Positions 55,213 to 64,000 of a stretch of DNA of 64,000 bases are shown here, piece by piece. The notes below the pieces were generated by a model, which saw only the letters and a program-made list of their open reading frames with translations, was not told the origin of the DNA and made no database searches. The DNA is from Rudaea sp047601565 (GTDB lineage: Bacteria; Pseudomonadota; Gammaproteobacteria; Xanthomonadales; Rhodanobacteraceae), in the NCBI RefSeq assembly GCF_047601565.1, contig NZ_JASGIY010000001.1:1922001-1986000 (forward strand), read 5' to 3'. How positions within the stretch are numbered: position 1 is the first letter of the stretch; every line of letters starts with the position of its first letter. Both the position numbers and the translations under genes were made by a program.

Positions 55213-55731
55213 CTAGAAACTGCCGATGTTGTTGAACTGTTGATTGCCCTTTTGCGCTTCGACCTTGGACACGAGCGGGACGTCCGAATGGAGTGCGCCA
55301 TCGAAGGTGAGGGGCTGATCGCCCGCCGGATAGCCGTTTTCGCTCAGTATGAATGCCATGAGCTTGACGTACTGGTCGTGCGCGAGGCTGCCCGGACTTC
55401 CCCCGGGCATCTGGTACGACACGTAGGAGAAAATCTTCGCGACCGTGAAGCCGTTTTTTTCGCTGGCGAAATTCGGGCCCTTGAGCGTGGGGCCGACCCT
55501 GCCTTCCAGGCCGGCGCCGTGGCAAATCGCGCAATGCGCCTTGTATTCTTCCCTGCCGGCATTCACCTGCGCGGCCGTGAACAATTTCGGCACCGCGGCG
55601 GCGTCGCTCTTCGAATCCGCAGCCGAAGCGCTTTGCAGGCAAACGCCGGCCGCGAGGAATCCGAGCGCCAATGCGCCGGCGGCGCACATCGCCGTGATCG
55701 GTAGTGGCTTCTTGAAATAACGTGGAATCAT
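55213..55731 (-). CDS. Periplasmic cytochrome c, probable electron acceptor of the PQQ dehydrogenase
   Basis: The 172-residue protein has a signal peptide (AGALALGFLAAGVCLQSASA) and one heme site CAICHGAGLEGRVGPTLKG. The axial methionine is probably in YVSYQMPGGSPGSL, as in alcohol-dehydrogenase-linked cytochromes of the ExaB/XoxG kind. The C-terminal extension (HSDVPLVSKVEAQKGNQQFN) is unassigned. It lies about 70 bases after another cytochrome gene. I infer it carries electrons from the quinoprotein to the terminal oxidase. Confidence 0.88.
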   Translation of the reverse strand: MIPRYFKKPLPITAMCAAGALALGFLAAGVCLQSASAADSKSDAAAVPKLFTAAQVNAGREEYKAHCAICHGAGLEGRVGPTLKGPNFASEKNGFTVAKIFSYVSYQMPGGSPGSLAHDQYVKLMAFILSENGYPAGDQPLTFDGALHSDVPLVSKVEAQKGNQQFNNIGSF

Positions 55732-55802
55732 TGCGCTTGCTCCTCATGGAAATGAACGTGTGAATGCCGCAGGGTTCACGGCTTTGTCGCAATCCGACGC
55801 AC

Positions 55803-56348
55803 CTATCGCTGGCGCGATTCTAGGAACGTCTTGATCGCCCAGATGTCCTTTTTGTCGAGAACTCCGCCCCACGGGGGCATCATCACGATGCCGAAGGTCA
55901 CCTTGCCGTTCTGTACCCTGTTCACGAAAAAGGCGTTGACGTCGCGCTCGCAGCGCTCGTGCAGCGGCTCGTCGGTCACGGTCCTGCACCCGGAATCGAT
56001 CTTCGTCAGGTCCGCGCCGATGGCGCCATCGTTGTTCGCGTCGACGCCGTGGCAGTACGCGCAGGTTTGATTGAAAATCTCCTGCCCGGCCGCCGTGGCC
56101 GCTGCGTTGCCGCGATAAGGATTGACGTCGGCCTGCGCGCCATCGGCCGACGCGGGCAGGGAGGACGTATCGACGTTCGGGCGGCAGACCATTTGCGATT
56201 CGGTCTGACGACAGCCCAACGGCCGCACGACCGGCAGCTTCGTGCTCAGCGTTTGCGGCGTCCAGGGTTTTTCTTCGTTCGCGTGCATCGATAGGGCGAA
56301 AGCCGCCATCGACAACGCCAGTATCGTTGCGAATATCCGCGCCATCAT
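55803..56348 (-). CDS. Periplasmic cytochrome c
   Basis: The 181-residue protein has a signal peptide (IFATILALSMAAFALSMHA) and one CXXCH (QTCAYCHGVDANNDGAIG). A likely axial Met lies in VMMPPWGGVLDKKDIWAIK. Extra cysteines (LGCRQTESQMVCRP, SGCRTVTDEPLHERCERD) suggest two disulfides. It starts in an ATGA overlap with the upstream pentapeptide-repeat gene, so the two are coupled. It presumably shares electron transfer with the neighbouring cytochrome in alcohol oxidation. Confidence 0.85.
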   Translation of the reverse strand: MMARIFATILALSMAAFALSMHANEEKPWTPQTLSTKLPVVRPLGCRQTESQMVCRPNVDTSSLPASADGAQADVNPYRGNAAATAAGQEIFNQTCAYCHGVDANNDGAIGADLTKIDSGCRTVTDEPLHERCERDVNAFFVNRVQNGKVTFGIVMMPPWGGVLDKKDIWAIKTFLESRQR

Positions 56349-57010
56349 TGCAGTTCTCCCACGCCGGTCGGGCAGCCTTTGCAGCCTGCCGTATAAGCGC
56401 CCCTGAACTGGGTGAAGCGGGTGATGGCGCCGGTCAGGTCCGCGTTTTGGAGGTCGGCGTCCTCGAGTTGCGCGTCCTGCAGGTCGACGCCGTTCAAATC
56501 CGCGCCGACGAACCTGGCCTTGTCGCCCTGTATTTTTTCCATCGTCGCCTGGGTGAGCGTGGCACGGTTGAAATCCGTGACGGCGAGGCTGGCGAAGCTG
56601 AGATCGGCACCCGCCAACTTGGCGTTGCGGAACGTCGCGGATGGCGCGAATACCGCATACAGCCGGGCGCCGGTGAGGTCCGCGTCATCGAGATTGGCCC
56701 CGGACAGCAAACTGTTGGTCAGGTCGGCATGCGCGAGGTTGGCCCCGCGCAAATCCGCGCCGTGCAGATTGACGCCGCGCAGTCGGGCGCCGTGGAAATC
56801 CGCGCGGGGGCAGCGGGTGAACTGCCAGATCGGGCAGCCGTTCACGACCAGTGTTTTGGCGCCCTTGGCAGCAGGCATGTCGCCGCCGGCAGCTTGCCCG
56901 GTCTGTTCGCCCGGAGTTTGCGACCGTGAAGCGGTGACGACCATCCCCGCTGCCATCAATACCGATGCAAGAGCCATCACTCGAACGGCTCGACTCTGTG
57001 CCACGATCAT
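56345..57010 (-). CDS. Exported pentapeptide-repeat protein in the alcohol-oxidation cluster
   Basis: The 221-residue protein has an N-terminal export segment (VMALASVLMAAGMVVTAS). From about residue 65 it is a run of A(D/N)LxG-type pentapeptides forming a right-handed beta-helix (GADLRGANLAHADLTNSLLS, GANLDDADLTGARL, GADLNGVDLQDAQLEDADLQ). Cysteine pairs bracket the helix (NGCPIWQFTRCPRADF and AGCKGCPTG). Export, cysteines and position between the PQQ dehydrogenase and two cytochromes suggest a periplasmic partner or scaffold, but no function is established. The gene begins about 60 bases after the dehydrogenase. Confidence 0.85.
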   Translation of the reverse strand: MIVAQSRAVRVMALASVLMAAGMVVTASRSQTPGEQTGQAAGGDMPAAKGAKTLVVNGCPIWQFTRCPRADFHGARLRGVNLHGADLRGANLAHADLTNSLLSGANLDDADLTGARLYAVFAPSATFRNAKLAGADLSFASLAVTDFNRATLTQATMEKIQGDKARFVGADLNGVDLQDAQLEDADLQNADLTGAITRFTQFRGAYTAGCKGCPTGVGELQ

Positions 57011-57073
57011 TCGTATTCCTCGAGAAAAAAGACTGGCGGCCCCGGGAGGGCCGCCAGAATGTTTCCAGCAGTA

Positions 57074-59002
57074 TCAGTTCTTCGCGGTGTTGGCGGAATC
57101 GTCGGGAATGGTGAACACCCAGAACGAAGCACCCTGGGTGAGTTGGGTCTTGATGTTCTCGTAGACCTTGCCGGCCCAGATCGGCACGGCGCCGCCGGCG
57201 CCCGAAGCGATGCCGACGTACTGCTTGCCGTCCATCGTCCAGGTGATCGGTTGCGAGACCACGCCCGACCCGGTCTGGAACTGCCACAGGATCTTGCCGG
57301 TCTTGGCGTCCGCCGCCTTGAGATAGCCGTCCAGGGTGCCGAAGAACACCAAACCGCCCGCGGTGTTCATCGTGCCCGACCACAGCGGCATCGGTTCCTC
57401 GTGACGCCACTGGATCTTGCCGTCCACCGGATTGATCGCCGTCAGCACGCCGACGTGGTCATCGTAGATCGGCTTGACCGTGAAGCCCTGACCGAGATAG
57501 GCCGCACCGGGCTTGTAGGTCAGGTTCTCGGTCCAGTAGTCCATCTTCCATTCGTTGGCCGGGATATAGAACACCTGGTCGTCCGGGTTGTACGACGTCG
57601 GCATCCAGTTCGTCGCGCCGAGGAAGTTCGGCTGCACGTTGATGGTCTTGCCCTTGTCCTGGCCAGCTTCCGGAAGCGGCGGGCGCAGGCCCGTTTCGAT
57701 CGGCTTGCCGGTTTCCTTGCTGATGCCCTTGGCCCAGTTGATGTCCTTGACGAACGGCCAAGCGTTGATCAGGGAGTGCGGCAGGTACGGCTCCTTGAGG
57801 TTGCCTTTCTCCAGCATGGCGCGGTCGGTGACGAAGAAGAACCCGTTGCGGTCCGCATGTCCCGTGGCTTCAATCGTTTTTCCGGTCTTCGGATCCTTGT
57901 ACTCGAACGGGATCACCAGGTTGTTGCCCGAGAAATCCCAGGCGTCGTTCGGCGTGTGCGCGTAGAAGCCTTTCAGGTCGCCCGTCGAGGCGTCGACATA
58001 CGCTTGGCCCGAGGTGTACAGGCTGTCGAAGTCCTGCGGGTTGCCGCCCGGCGAAGTACGCTTCCACGTGTTCCACGGGCCCGGGTTGCCGGTGCCGATG
58101 ATGATGGTGTCCGTCGCCGCATCGTAGACGCCGGTTTGCCAGGGGGCGCCGCCGCCGTGGCTCCAGGCCTCGACCTTCCCCGTTCCCTGATAGTCGCCGG
58201 CGGGCCACGACGGCGCGTCCTTGGGCCCCGTGTACGTGCTCGGCTTGCCCATGTACGTGCCCTGGTGGCCTTGCACCATCGGCCGCGACCAGATTTCCTT
58301 GCCGGTGTCCGGATCGCGGGCGTAGAGCATGCCCACGGCGCCGAATTCGTCGCCCGAGTTGCCGTGGATCAGCATGACCTTGCCGGCCTTGTTCTTGACG
58401 ATGAACGGCGCACCGGTGAACGAATAGCCGATGGATTGGTCGCCGAAATGAACCTTCCACAATTCCTTGCCGGTCTTGCGGTCGAGCGCCACCATGCCGG
58501 CGTCGAGCGTGCCGAGGAACACCTTGTCCTCGTAGAGCGCGACGCCGCGGCTGACCACGTCGCAGCAGGGGCGGATGTCGCCGGGCAGGTCGTACTTGTA
58601 GTCCCAGAGCTTCTTGCCGGTCTTCTCGTCGAGCGCCCACAGGCGCGAATACGAACCGCTGATGTAGATCACGCCGTCATAGACGAACGCCTGCGATTCC
58701 TGGCCGCGCTGTTTTTCGTCGCCGAAGGAGAAGCTCCATGCCGGTTTCAGTTTGGCGACGTTGTCCTTGTTGATCTGCTTAAGATCGCTGTGGCGCCACA
58801 TTTTCGGACCCATGCCGTAGGTCAGCACGTTTTCGGGCGTCTTGTCGTCGTTGCGAAGGTCTTGCCAGGTCGGGCCGGTGGCCGTGTCGGCGGCGGCATA
58901 GCCGGAAAGCCCGGCCAGCGCCAGCGCGAACGCGAGTGACGACATTTTCAGGCCGGGCAACATCGCATGGCGAATGGTTTGGAACGGATCGAGTCTACTC
59001 AT
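57074..59002 (-). CDS. exaA: PQQ-dependent (quinoprotein) alcohol dehydrogenase, calcium-type ethanol dehydrogenase
   Basis: The 642-residue periplasmic eight-bladed propeller has a signal peptide (SSLAFALALAGLSGYAAA). It carries the vicinal disulfide RPCCDVVSRG, tryptophan-docking blades (DKLWALDEKTG-type, SRLWALDEKTGKKLWDY) and PQQ-site motifs GNPGPWNTWKRTSPGG and HTPNDAWDFSGNN. The catalytic Asp is in WDFS. The residue two places on is Ser, as in Ca-dependent ExaA/PedE, not the second Asp of lanthanide XoxF/PedH enzymes. It should oxidise ethanol or other primary alcohols and pass electrons to the cytochromes encoded downstream. GGAG precedes ATG 59002. No pqq synthesis genes are visible. 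Confidence 0.92.
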   Translation of the reverse strand: MSRLDPFQTIRHAMLPGLKMSSLAFALALAGLSGYAAADTATGPTWQDLRNDDKTPENVLTYGMGPKMWRHSDLKQINKDNVAKLKPAWSFSFGDEKQRGQESQAFVYDGVIYISGSYSRLWALDEKTGKKLWDYKYDLPGDIRPCCDVVSRGVALYEDKVFLGTLDAGMVALDRKTGKELWKVHFGDQSIGYSFTGAPFIVKNKAGKVMLIHGNSGDEFGAVGMLYARDPDTGKEIWSRPMVQGHQGTYMGKPSTYTGPKDAPSWPAGDYQGTGKVEAWSHGGGAPWQTGVYDAATDTIIIGTGNPGPWNTWKRTSPGGNPQDFDSLYTSGQAYVDASTGDLKGFYAHTPNDAWDFSGNNLVIPFEYKDPKTGKTIEATGHADRNGFFFVTDRAMLEKGNLKEPYLPHSLINAWPFVKDINWAKGISKETGKPIETGLRPPLPEAGQDKGKTINVQPNFLGATNWMPTSYNPDDQVFYIPANEWKMDYWTENLTYKPGAAYLGQGFTVKPIYDDHVGVLTAINPVDGKIQWRHEEPMPLWSGTMNTAGGLVFFGTLDGYLKAADAKTGKILWQFQTGSGVVSQPITWTMDGKQYVGIASGAGGAVPIWAGKVYENIKTQLTQGASFWVFTIPDDSANTAKN

Positions 59003-59065
59003 TGCTGCAATCTCCTGATTGGAATGGACGGAACGCAAGGGCATGTCTGGCGAACGTTCGTCGCC

Positions 59066-59170
59066 TTAGAAGAAAACGATTCCGCCGAACGAGCCGCCGA
59101 ACATCTTCGCGCTGCCGCCGAGATAATCCTTCGAGCGCGTCTGGCCGCGTTCGGCTGCGAGCGTGATGCT
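59066..59170 (-). pseudogene. C-terminal fragment of a duplicated porin gene
   Basis: It reads SITLAAERGQTRSKDYLGGS then AKMFGGSFGGIVFF and stop, nearly identical to the C-terminus of the intact porin at 59519. About 105 bases match 59519-59623. Nothing of the upstream barrel remains. Confidence 0.85.
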
Positions 59171-59226
59171 AACGTTTGACGGCATACTGTCGGAAAATGA
59201 GTGCGAAACTAATGAACCACCAGATT

Positions 59227-59484
59227 TTAGTTCTTCGCACAAGTATATGTAGTGGAAACGTTCGGAATGACTACCCTAGTCCAACCAGTTGGGCATCCGC
59301 TTAGTGGGCTAGTGCCGTCACAGCCGGCTGCTGTCCCGTAGGGGCTGGCTAATCCACACAGTGTTCCCGGTGTGATTGTGGAGGTTTGCGCATGAGCTAA
59401 CCTTTGGCCTCCAAGCATTATGGAAATTGCAGAAAGAGCAGTAATAAATGCTGTGGCAAGTGTCATTTTTGTTACTTTAATCAT
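59227..59484 (-). CDS. Small secreted protein between two porin C-termini
   Basis: The 85-residue protein has a signal peptide (MTLATAFITALSAISIMLGG, cut near AHA). The short mature part has four cysteines (TLCGLASPYGTAAGCDG, SGCPTGWTRV, TYTCAKN). Its base composition is clearly AT-richer than the surrounding genes. It lies exactly between the intact porin and the duplicated porin fragment, so it may have arrived or been trapped by the duplication. No family is recognised. Confidence 0.6.
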   Translation of the reverse strand: MIKVTKMTLATAFITALSAISIMLGGQRLAHAQTSTITPGTLCGLASPYGTAAGCDGTSPLSGCPTGWTRVVIPNVSTTYTCAKN

Positions 59485-59518
59485 TTTAATATCTCCAATT
59501 AATAAAATGCGTGAAAGT

Positions 59519-60685
59519 TTAGAAGAACACTATTCCGCCGAACGAGCCGCCGACCATCTTGGCGCTGTTGCCGAGATAATCCTTCGATCGCGTCTGACCT
59601 AATTCGGCCGCGAGAGTGATGCTTTTGGTGAGGCTGTAGTAGAGGCCACCTGTGACGTTGCTGTTTGACTTGAACGCACTGTTGAGGGTCGCGTTGAGCG
59701 AGTTGTCGTCGCTATTGCGGCTCTCGCCATAGTTGAGGCCGAACTTCAGCTTGTCGGTGAACATGAAGGTGCCCTGCACGAGAAAGTTGCGACCCTTGAT
59801 GTTGCCTTGGTCGCCGTCGGTGAGAATGCCCAAGCCTTTGCCGGTCTGGAAATTCGCGAGAACTCCGAATGGGCCGCTGCTGAATGAGGCGCCGATCTCG
59901 CCGGCCTTCTCGGAGAAGCCGCCGGTGCCGGCGCCTACGTCGGCGAAGTGCTGCATCTTGCCGCCAATCCAAGCCTTGAAGCCGCCACCCGCCCACGCGA
60001 GTTGGGCTTGATACTGAGGGCCTGCCTGCGAAGCGTAGTAGTTGACGCCGACATCGACCGGGCTGACCAGTGCGCCGTTGAACGTGAAGCCGCCGCCGAG
60101 CACCGGCGAGGTGTAGGCCAACTGGCCGTAGTTGCCGAGGTAGGTATAACCCGCGCCGATGTGGCCGAGCGAGACGCGGCCGATCTGCGTCGCCTGCACC
60201 GGTGCGCCGATGCCGAGCAGGGTCATGTCGGAAAGAATCGCGCTCGATCCGAAGATGCCGTAGTCGCGGCCGAGCTTGAGCGTGCCCGCCTCGGCGGTGC
60301 CGATCGTGAAGAACGCCTGGCGCACGTCGACGCCGCTGTTCGCGGCGATGCCCGAGGACGTGGCCGTGGCGGCGTAGATGCCGATCGTGCCGCCGATCTC
60401 GATGCCGTCCTGGCTGGTTTTGAACTTGGTGACCAGCCCGTCCGGCAGCAGGCCGTTGCCGATCGTAGTCTTGTGGTCTTGGCCGGCGCAACCCAGTCCG
60501 CGCCCGGCGAGTGCCGCGCCGCCGACGTTGTCGCCGGTGCAATCGACCGAGGTGTAGTAGGCGTTGACGATGCCGCCGATGTCGACCGTCCAGTCGCCCG
60601 CCTGCAGGCTCACCGCGCCGGCCTGGCTTGCGGCCAGTGTGCCGATGAAGAAGATCGTTGCCGCCGGCAGGAGCCGTCGACTCAT
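59519..60685 (-). CDS. Gram-negative-type outer-membrane porin
   Basis: The 388-residue protein has a signal peptide (LLPAATIFFIGTLAASQAGA). The general porin start follows (VSLQAGDWTVDIGGIVNAYY) with loop and strand blocks of the porin_4 type (VRQAFFTIGTAEAGTLKLGR, DYGIFGSSAILSDMTLLGIG, GQLAYTSPVLGGGFTFNGAL). It ends in a C-terminal strand with terminal Phe (GGSFGGIVFF). It lies between the aldehyde dehydrogenase and the alcohol dehydrogenase on the same strand, suggesting entry of the alcohol substrate. ATG 60685 is preferred over the upstream in-frame one. Confidence 0.88.
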   Translation of the reverse strand: MSRRLLPAATIFFIGTLAASQAGAVSLQAGDWTVDIGGIVNAYYTSVDCTGDNVGGAALAGRGLGCAGQDHKTTIGNGLLPDGLVTKFKTSQDGIEIGGTIGIYAATATSSGIAANSGVDVRQAFFTIGTAEAGTLKLGRDYGIFGSSAILSDMTLLGIGAPVQATQIGRVSLGHIGAGYTYLGNYGQLAYTSPVLGGGFTFNGALVSPVDVGVNYYASQAGPQYQAQLAWAGGGFKAWIGGKMQHFADVGAGTGGFSEKAGEIGASFSSGPFGVLANFQTGKGLGILTDGDQGNIKGRNFLVQGTFMFTDKLKFGLNYGESRNSDDNSLNATLNSAFKSNSNVTGGLYYSLTKSITLAAELGQTRSKDYLGNSAKMVGGSFGGIVFF

Positions 60686-60839
60686 GGGTTTGCCTTGCCG
60701 TTTTTTGATCGCGTGCACATCACCCTCCCGTATCGTTAGTGGAAAAAACGTTCATCGATGGCCCGCGCGCGGGCCGCAACCGTCCCCTGCGCGGAGCGGA
60801 AGTCCGCGCATTTTTCGATTTCCCCCGGGGCGGGCCGGA

Positions 60840-62360
<1,521 letters not shown>

Positions 62361-62396
62361 GACAGGTTGCTCCGGGTTTGATGGGCGTTTGCCTAG

Positions 62397-62412
62397 AGCA
62401 CGCAGCGTGCCA
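62397..62412 (-). promoter_or_regulatory. Sigma54 (-24/-12) promoter of the aldehyde dehydrogenase
   Basis: The minus strand reads TGGCACGCTGCGTGCT. GG and GC are exactly ten bases apart, and 15 of the 16 positions fit the TGGCACG-N4-TTGC(A/T) consensus apart from one T. It is 37 bases before the start codon, with the sigma54 activator encoded divergently. Confidence 0.8.
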
Positions 62413-62565
62413 ATCGGCCGCACCATTGCGGCGCAGCATCGAAGGAATCGTTGTATGCAAATGCTTGTTTCGGTGCATTGCTGCGACGCGCAACGCACAC
62501 TGCGGCACGCAAGTTGCAATCGCCGAAAATTTGTGTCCAGACTCGGTGCACCTGCCCGCAACGAC

Positions 62566-62582
62566 TGTCGCAAATTGCGACA
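62566..62582. promoter_or_regulatory. Perfect palindrome, probable activator binding site
   Basis: TGTCGCAAATTGCGACA is an inverted repeat of eight bases around one central base, 11 bases upstream of the activator's ATG and about 155 bases upstream of the -24/-12 promoter. The position suits an upstream activator sequence and autoregulation. Confidence 0.7.
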
Positions 62583-62593
62583 TCCGGGATGCC

Positions 62594-64000
62594 ATGACCG
62601 ATTCCGCCCTGGACCGCATCCAAACCGCACGGCATCGCTTCTTCGATCAGGGCGATGCGCCGCGCGGACTCGTGCCGGCGCCGATCCTGCGTTCGTGGCA
62701 GCGCTGCGCCGGGCTCGGTTTGTCCGAGCGCGCGCGGCCGAACGTCGAGCCGCTGGCCGCGACCGCGCTGCGCGAGGTCTGCCAGAAATACGAGGAACTG
62801 CGCCGCATCTGCCTGCCCGAAGTGCGTGCGCTCTACGCCGATGCGCGCGCGACCGGCAGCATCGTCATTCTGACGGCGCCCGACGGCATGATTCTCGAAG
62901 CGCTCGGCAGCGCCGACTTCCTCGACAAGGCCGCGCGCGTCAGCCTGCGTCCCGGCGTGCCGTGGAGCGAAAACAACACCGGTACGAACGCCATCGGCAC
63001 GGCAATGATCGAGGGCCGTGCGACCGAGGTACGCGGACCCGAACATTTCTTCGCGCCGCATCGCGTGCTCAGTTGCTCGGCCGTGCCGATCATCGATCCG
63101 TTCGGCAAGATCGCCGGCGTGCTCGACCTGTCCGGCGAATCCTCGGTGCATCACACGCACGCGCTCGGCATGGTGCGCTTCGCCGTGGACCAGATCGAAC
63201 GGCGCCTGTTCGAACGCGATTTCCCGGACTGCCGCGTGCTGCGCGTGCAGCGCGACGCCGGCCTGTTCGGGACGGCGCAGGAAGGCATCCTCGTATTCGA
63301 GGGCGAGCATCTCGTCGCGGCGAACCGGCACGCTCTGGGCATGCTCAACCTCGTCCGCGGCGACATTGGCCGCCGCAAATTCGGCGAGCTGTTCGACGCC
63401 AGGTTCGAATCGCTGCGCGGCGAGGCGAACTTGCGCGACCATCTGAACAAGCCGGTTTTCGTGCGCACGGACGACGTGCCGCCGCGTCGTCCGGCGACGG
63501 TCGCGCCGCCGCGGTCGGCACCCGCGAGCGACGCCCGCACGGGCATCGAACCGGTGTTCGGCGCGAGCCTCGCCTGCGAGCTCGACCGCGCCGAGCGCGT
63601 GCTGCGCGCCGGCATGTCCGTGCTGCTGCTCGGCGAAACCGGCACCGGCAAGGAAGTGTTCGCGCGCGAGTTGCACCGTCGCCTCGGCGGCGGCCGCATG
63701 CCGTTCGTCGCGGTCAACTGCGCGGGCCTGCCCGACAGCCTGATCGAATCGGAATTGTTCGGCTACGAGGAAGGCGCGTTCACCGGAGCGAAGCGCCACG
63801 GCGCAAAGGGCCTGCTGCGCGAAGCCGACGGCGGCGTGCTGTTCCTCGACGAAATCGGCGACATGCCTGTGGCCGCGCAGACGCGCCTGCTGCGCGTGCT
63901 GCAGGAACGCGAAGTCGCGCCGCTCGGCGGCGGCAAGCCGGTCAAGGTCGATTTCAGCGTGGTCGCCGCGACCAACCGCAACCTGCAGGTCGGTTCGCTC
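62594..64000 (+). CDS. AcoR-type sigma54-dependent transcriptional activator (3' end outside window)
   Basis: About 469 residues are visible. The N-terminal part (AFRSWxRC-like PILRSWQRCAGLGLSERARP) leads to a GAF sensor (GSIVILTAPDGMILEALGSA, NNTGTNAIGTAMIEGRATEV, APHRVLSCSAVPIIDPFGKI), then a PAS-like segment. The AAA+ domain starts near residue 315, with Walker A LLGETGTGKEVFARELHRR, the sigma54 contact loop FGYEEGAFTGAKR (GAFTGA) and Walker B GVLFLDEIGDMP. The DNA-binding Fis domain lies beyond the window. It is divergent from the aldehyde dehydrogenase. It should sense an aldehyde or alcohol-derived signal and drive the sigma54 promoter. Confidence 0.92.
   Translation, partial: MTDSALDRIQTARHRFFDQGDAPRGLVPAPILRSWQRCAGLGLSERARPNVEPLAATALREVCQKYEELRRICLPEVRALYADARATGSIVILTAPDGMILEALGSADFLDKAARVSLRPGVPWSENNTGTNAIGTAMIEGRATEVRGPEHFFAPHRVLSCSAVPIIDPFGKIAGVLDLSGESSVHHTHALGMVRFAVDQIERRLFERDFPDCRVLRVQRDAGLFGTAQEGILVFEGEHLVAANRHALGMLNLVRGDIGRRKFGELFDARFESLRGEANLRDHLNKPVFVRTDDVPPRRPATVAPPRSAPASDARTGIEPVFGASLACELDRAERVLRAGMSVLLLGETGTGKEVFARELHRRLGGGRMPFVAVNCAGLPDSLIESELFGYEEGAFTGAKRHGAKGLLREADGGVLFLDEIGDMPVAAQTRLLRVLQEREVAPLGGGKPVKVDFSVVAATNRNLQVGSL

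Noticed and set aside
57074..59002. Lanthanide-dependent XoxF/PedH-type dehydrogenase
   Set aside because: The residue two positions after the catalytic Asp is Ser (WDFS), not the Asp required for lanthanide binding in that group.
60789..60816. Terminator of the aldehyde dehydrogenase gene
   Set aside because: The TGCGCGGA/TCCGCGCA hairpin has its T-run on the plus strand, whereas the gene is transcribed from the minus strand. It is a hairpin of uncertain role.

Overview
The window looks like a chromosome segment of a high-GC gammaproteobacterium of the Xanthomonadales/Lysobacterales, most likely a Rhodanobacteraceae-like genus. The signs are the trpE ... trpG-trpD-monooxygenase-trpC, clp (Crp-like) and speD neighbourhood, a fused B1-B2 lasso maturation protein, and several small secreted proteins of a type common in that family. 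This placement is inference from gene order and protein style. No rRNA, tRNA or CRISPR was seen.

Layout. Positions 1-6126 hold a tightly coupled minus-strand operon: TonB receptor, a substrate-binding protein/permease fusion, a second permease, an ABC ATPase and an FAD oxidoreductase cut by the window edge. Next to it are a frameshifted LysR regulator and a broken S9 peptidase (6630-9362). Positions 9502-18645 are a housekeeping block: purC, djlA, rpe, a two-component pair resembling the dedicated-sortase system (PdsR/PdsS), trpE and an orphan sensor kinase, with two copies of a REP/BIME-like palindromic element. Positions 18855-27415 are a decayed genomic island. Its ends are an exact 22-bp direct repeat derived from the 5' end of trpG. 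It holds a truncated P4-type integrase, a lasso-peptide precursor with its B protein but no cyclase, ICE-type fragments (radC, trbI, conserved hypotheticals, an orphan DNA methyltransferase), fragments of GntR, LuxR and transposase genes, two secreted proteins and an AlpA-type regulator. Positions 27393-32668 resume the core: trpG, trpD, a small monooxygenase-like protein, trpC, a HAD phosphatase, clp and speD.

Positions 33146-46000 are accessory: a broken M13 peptidase, an operon with a di-heme cytochrome, a YVTN propeller, a membrane protein and a frameshifted DUF4440 gene, then secreted proteins with C-terminal sorting-like tails, a delta-60 repeat protein, a TPR Ser/Thr kinase and an ECF-like sigma factor. 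Positions 46009-53520 hold a glycosyltransferase, leuA with a possible leucine-rich leader peptide, a periplasmic aminopeptidase, puuE and a second TonB receptor. Positions 54762-64000 are an alcohol-oxidation locus: DUF779 protein, two c-type cytochromes, a secreted pentapeptide-repeat protein, a calcium-type PQQ ethanol dehydrogenase, a porin and an ExaC-like aldehyde dehydrogenase, with a divergent AcoR-type sigma54 activator. The intervening DNA has a good -24/-12 promoter and a perfect palindrome that could be the activator's site.

The most interesting items are the stranded lasso-peptide A-B gene pair at a deletion junction, and the island's insertion into trpG, which replaced the native ATG with a TTG start.
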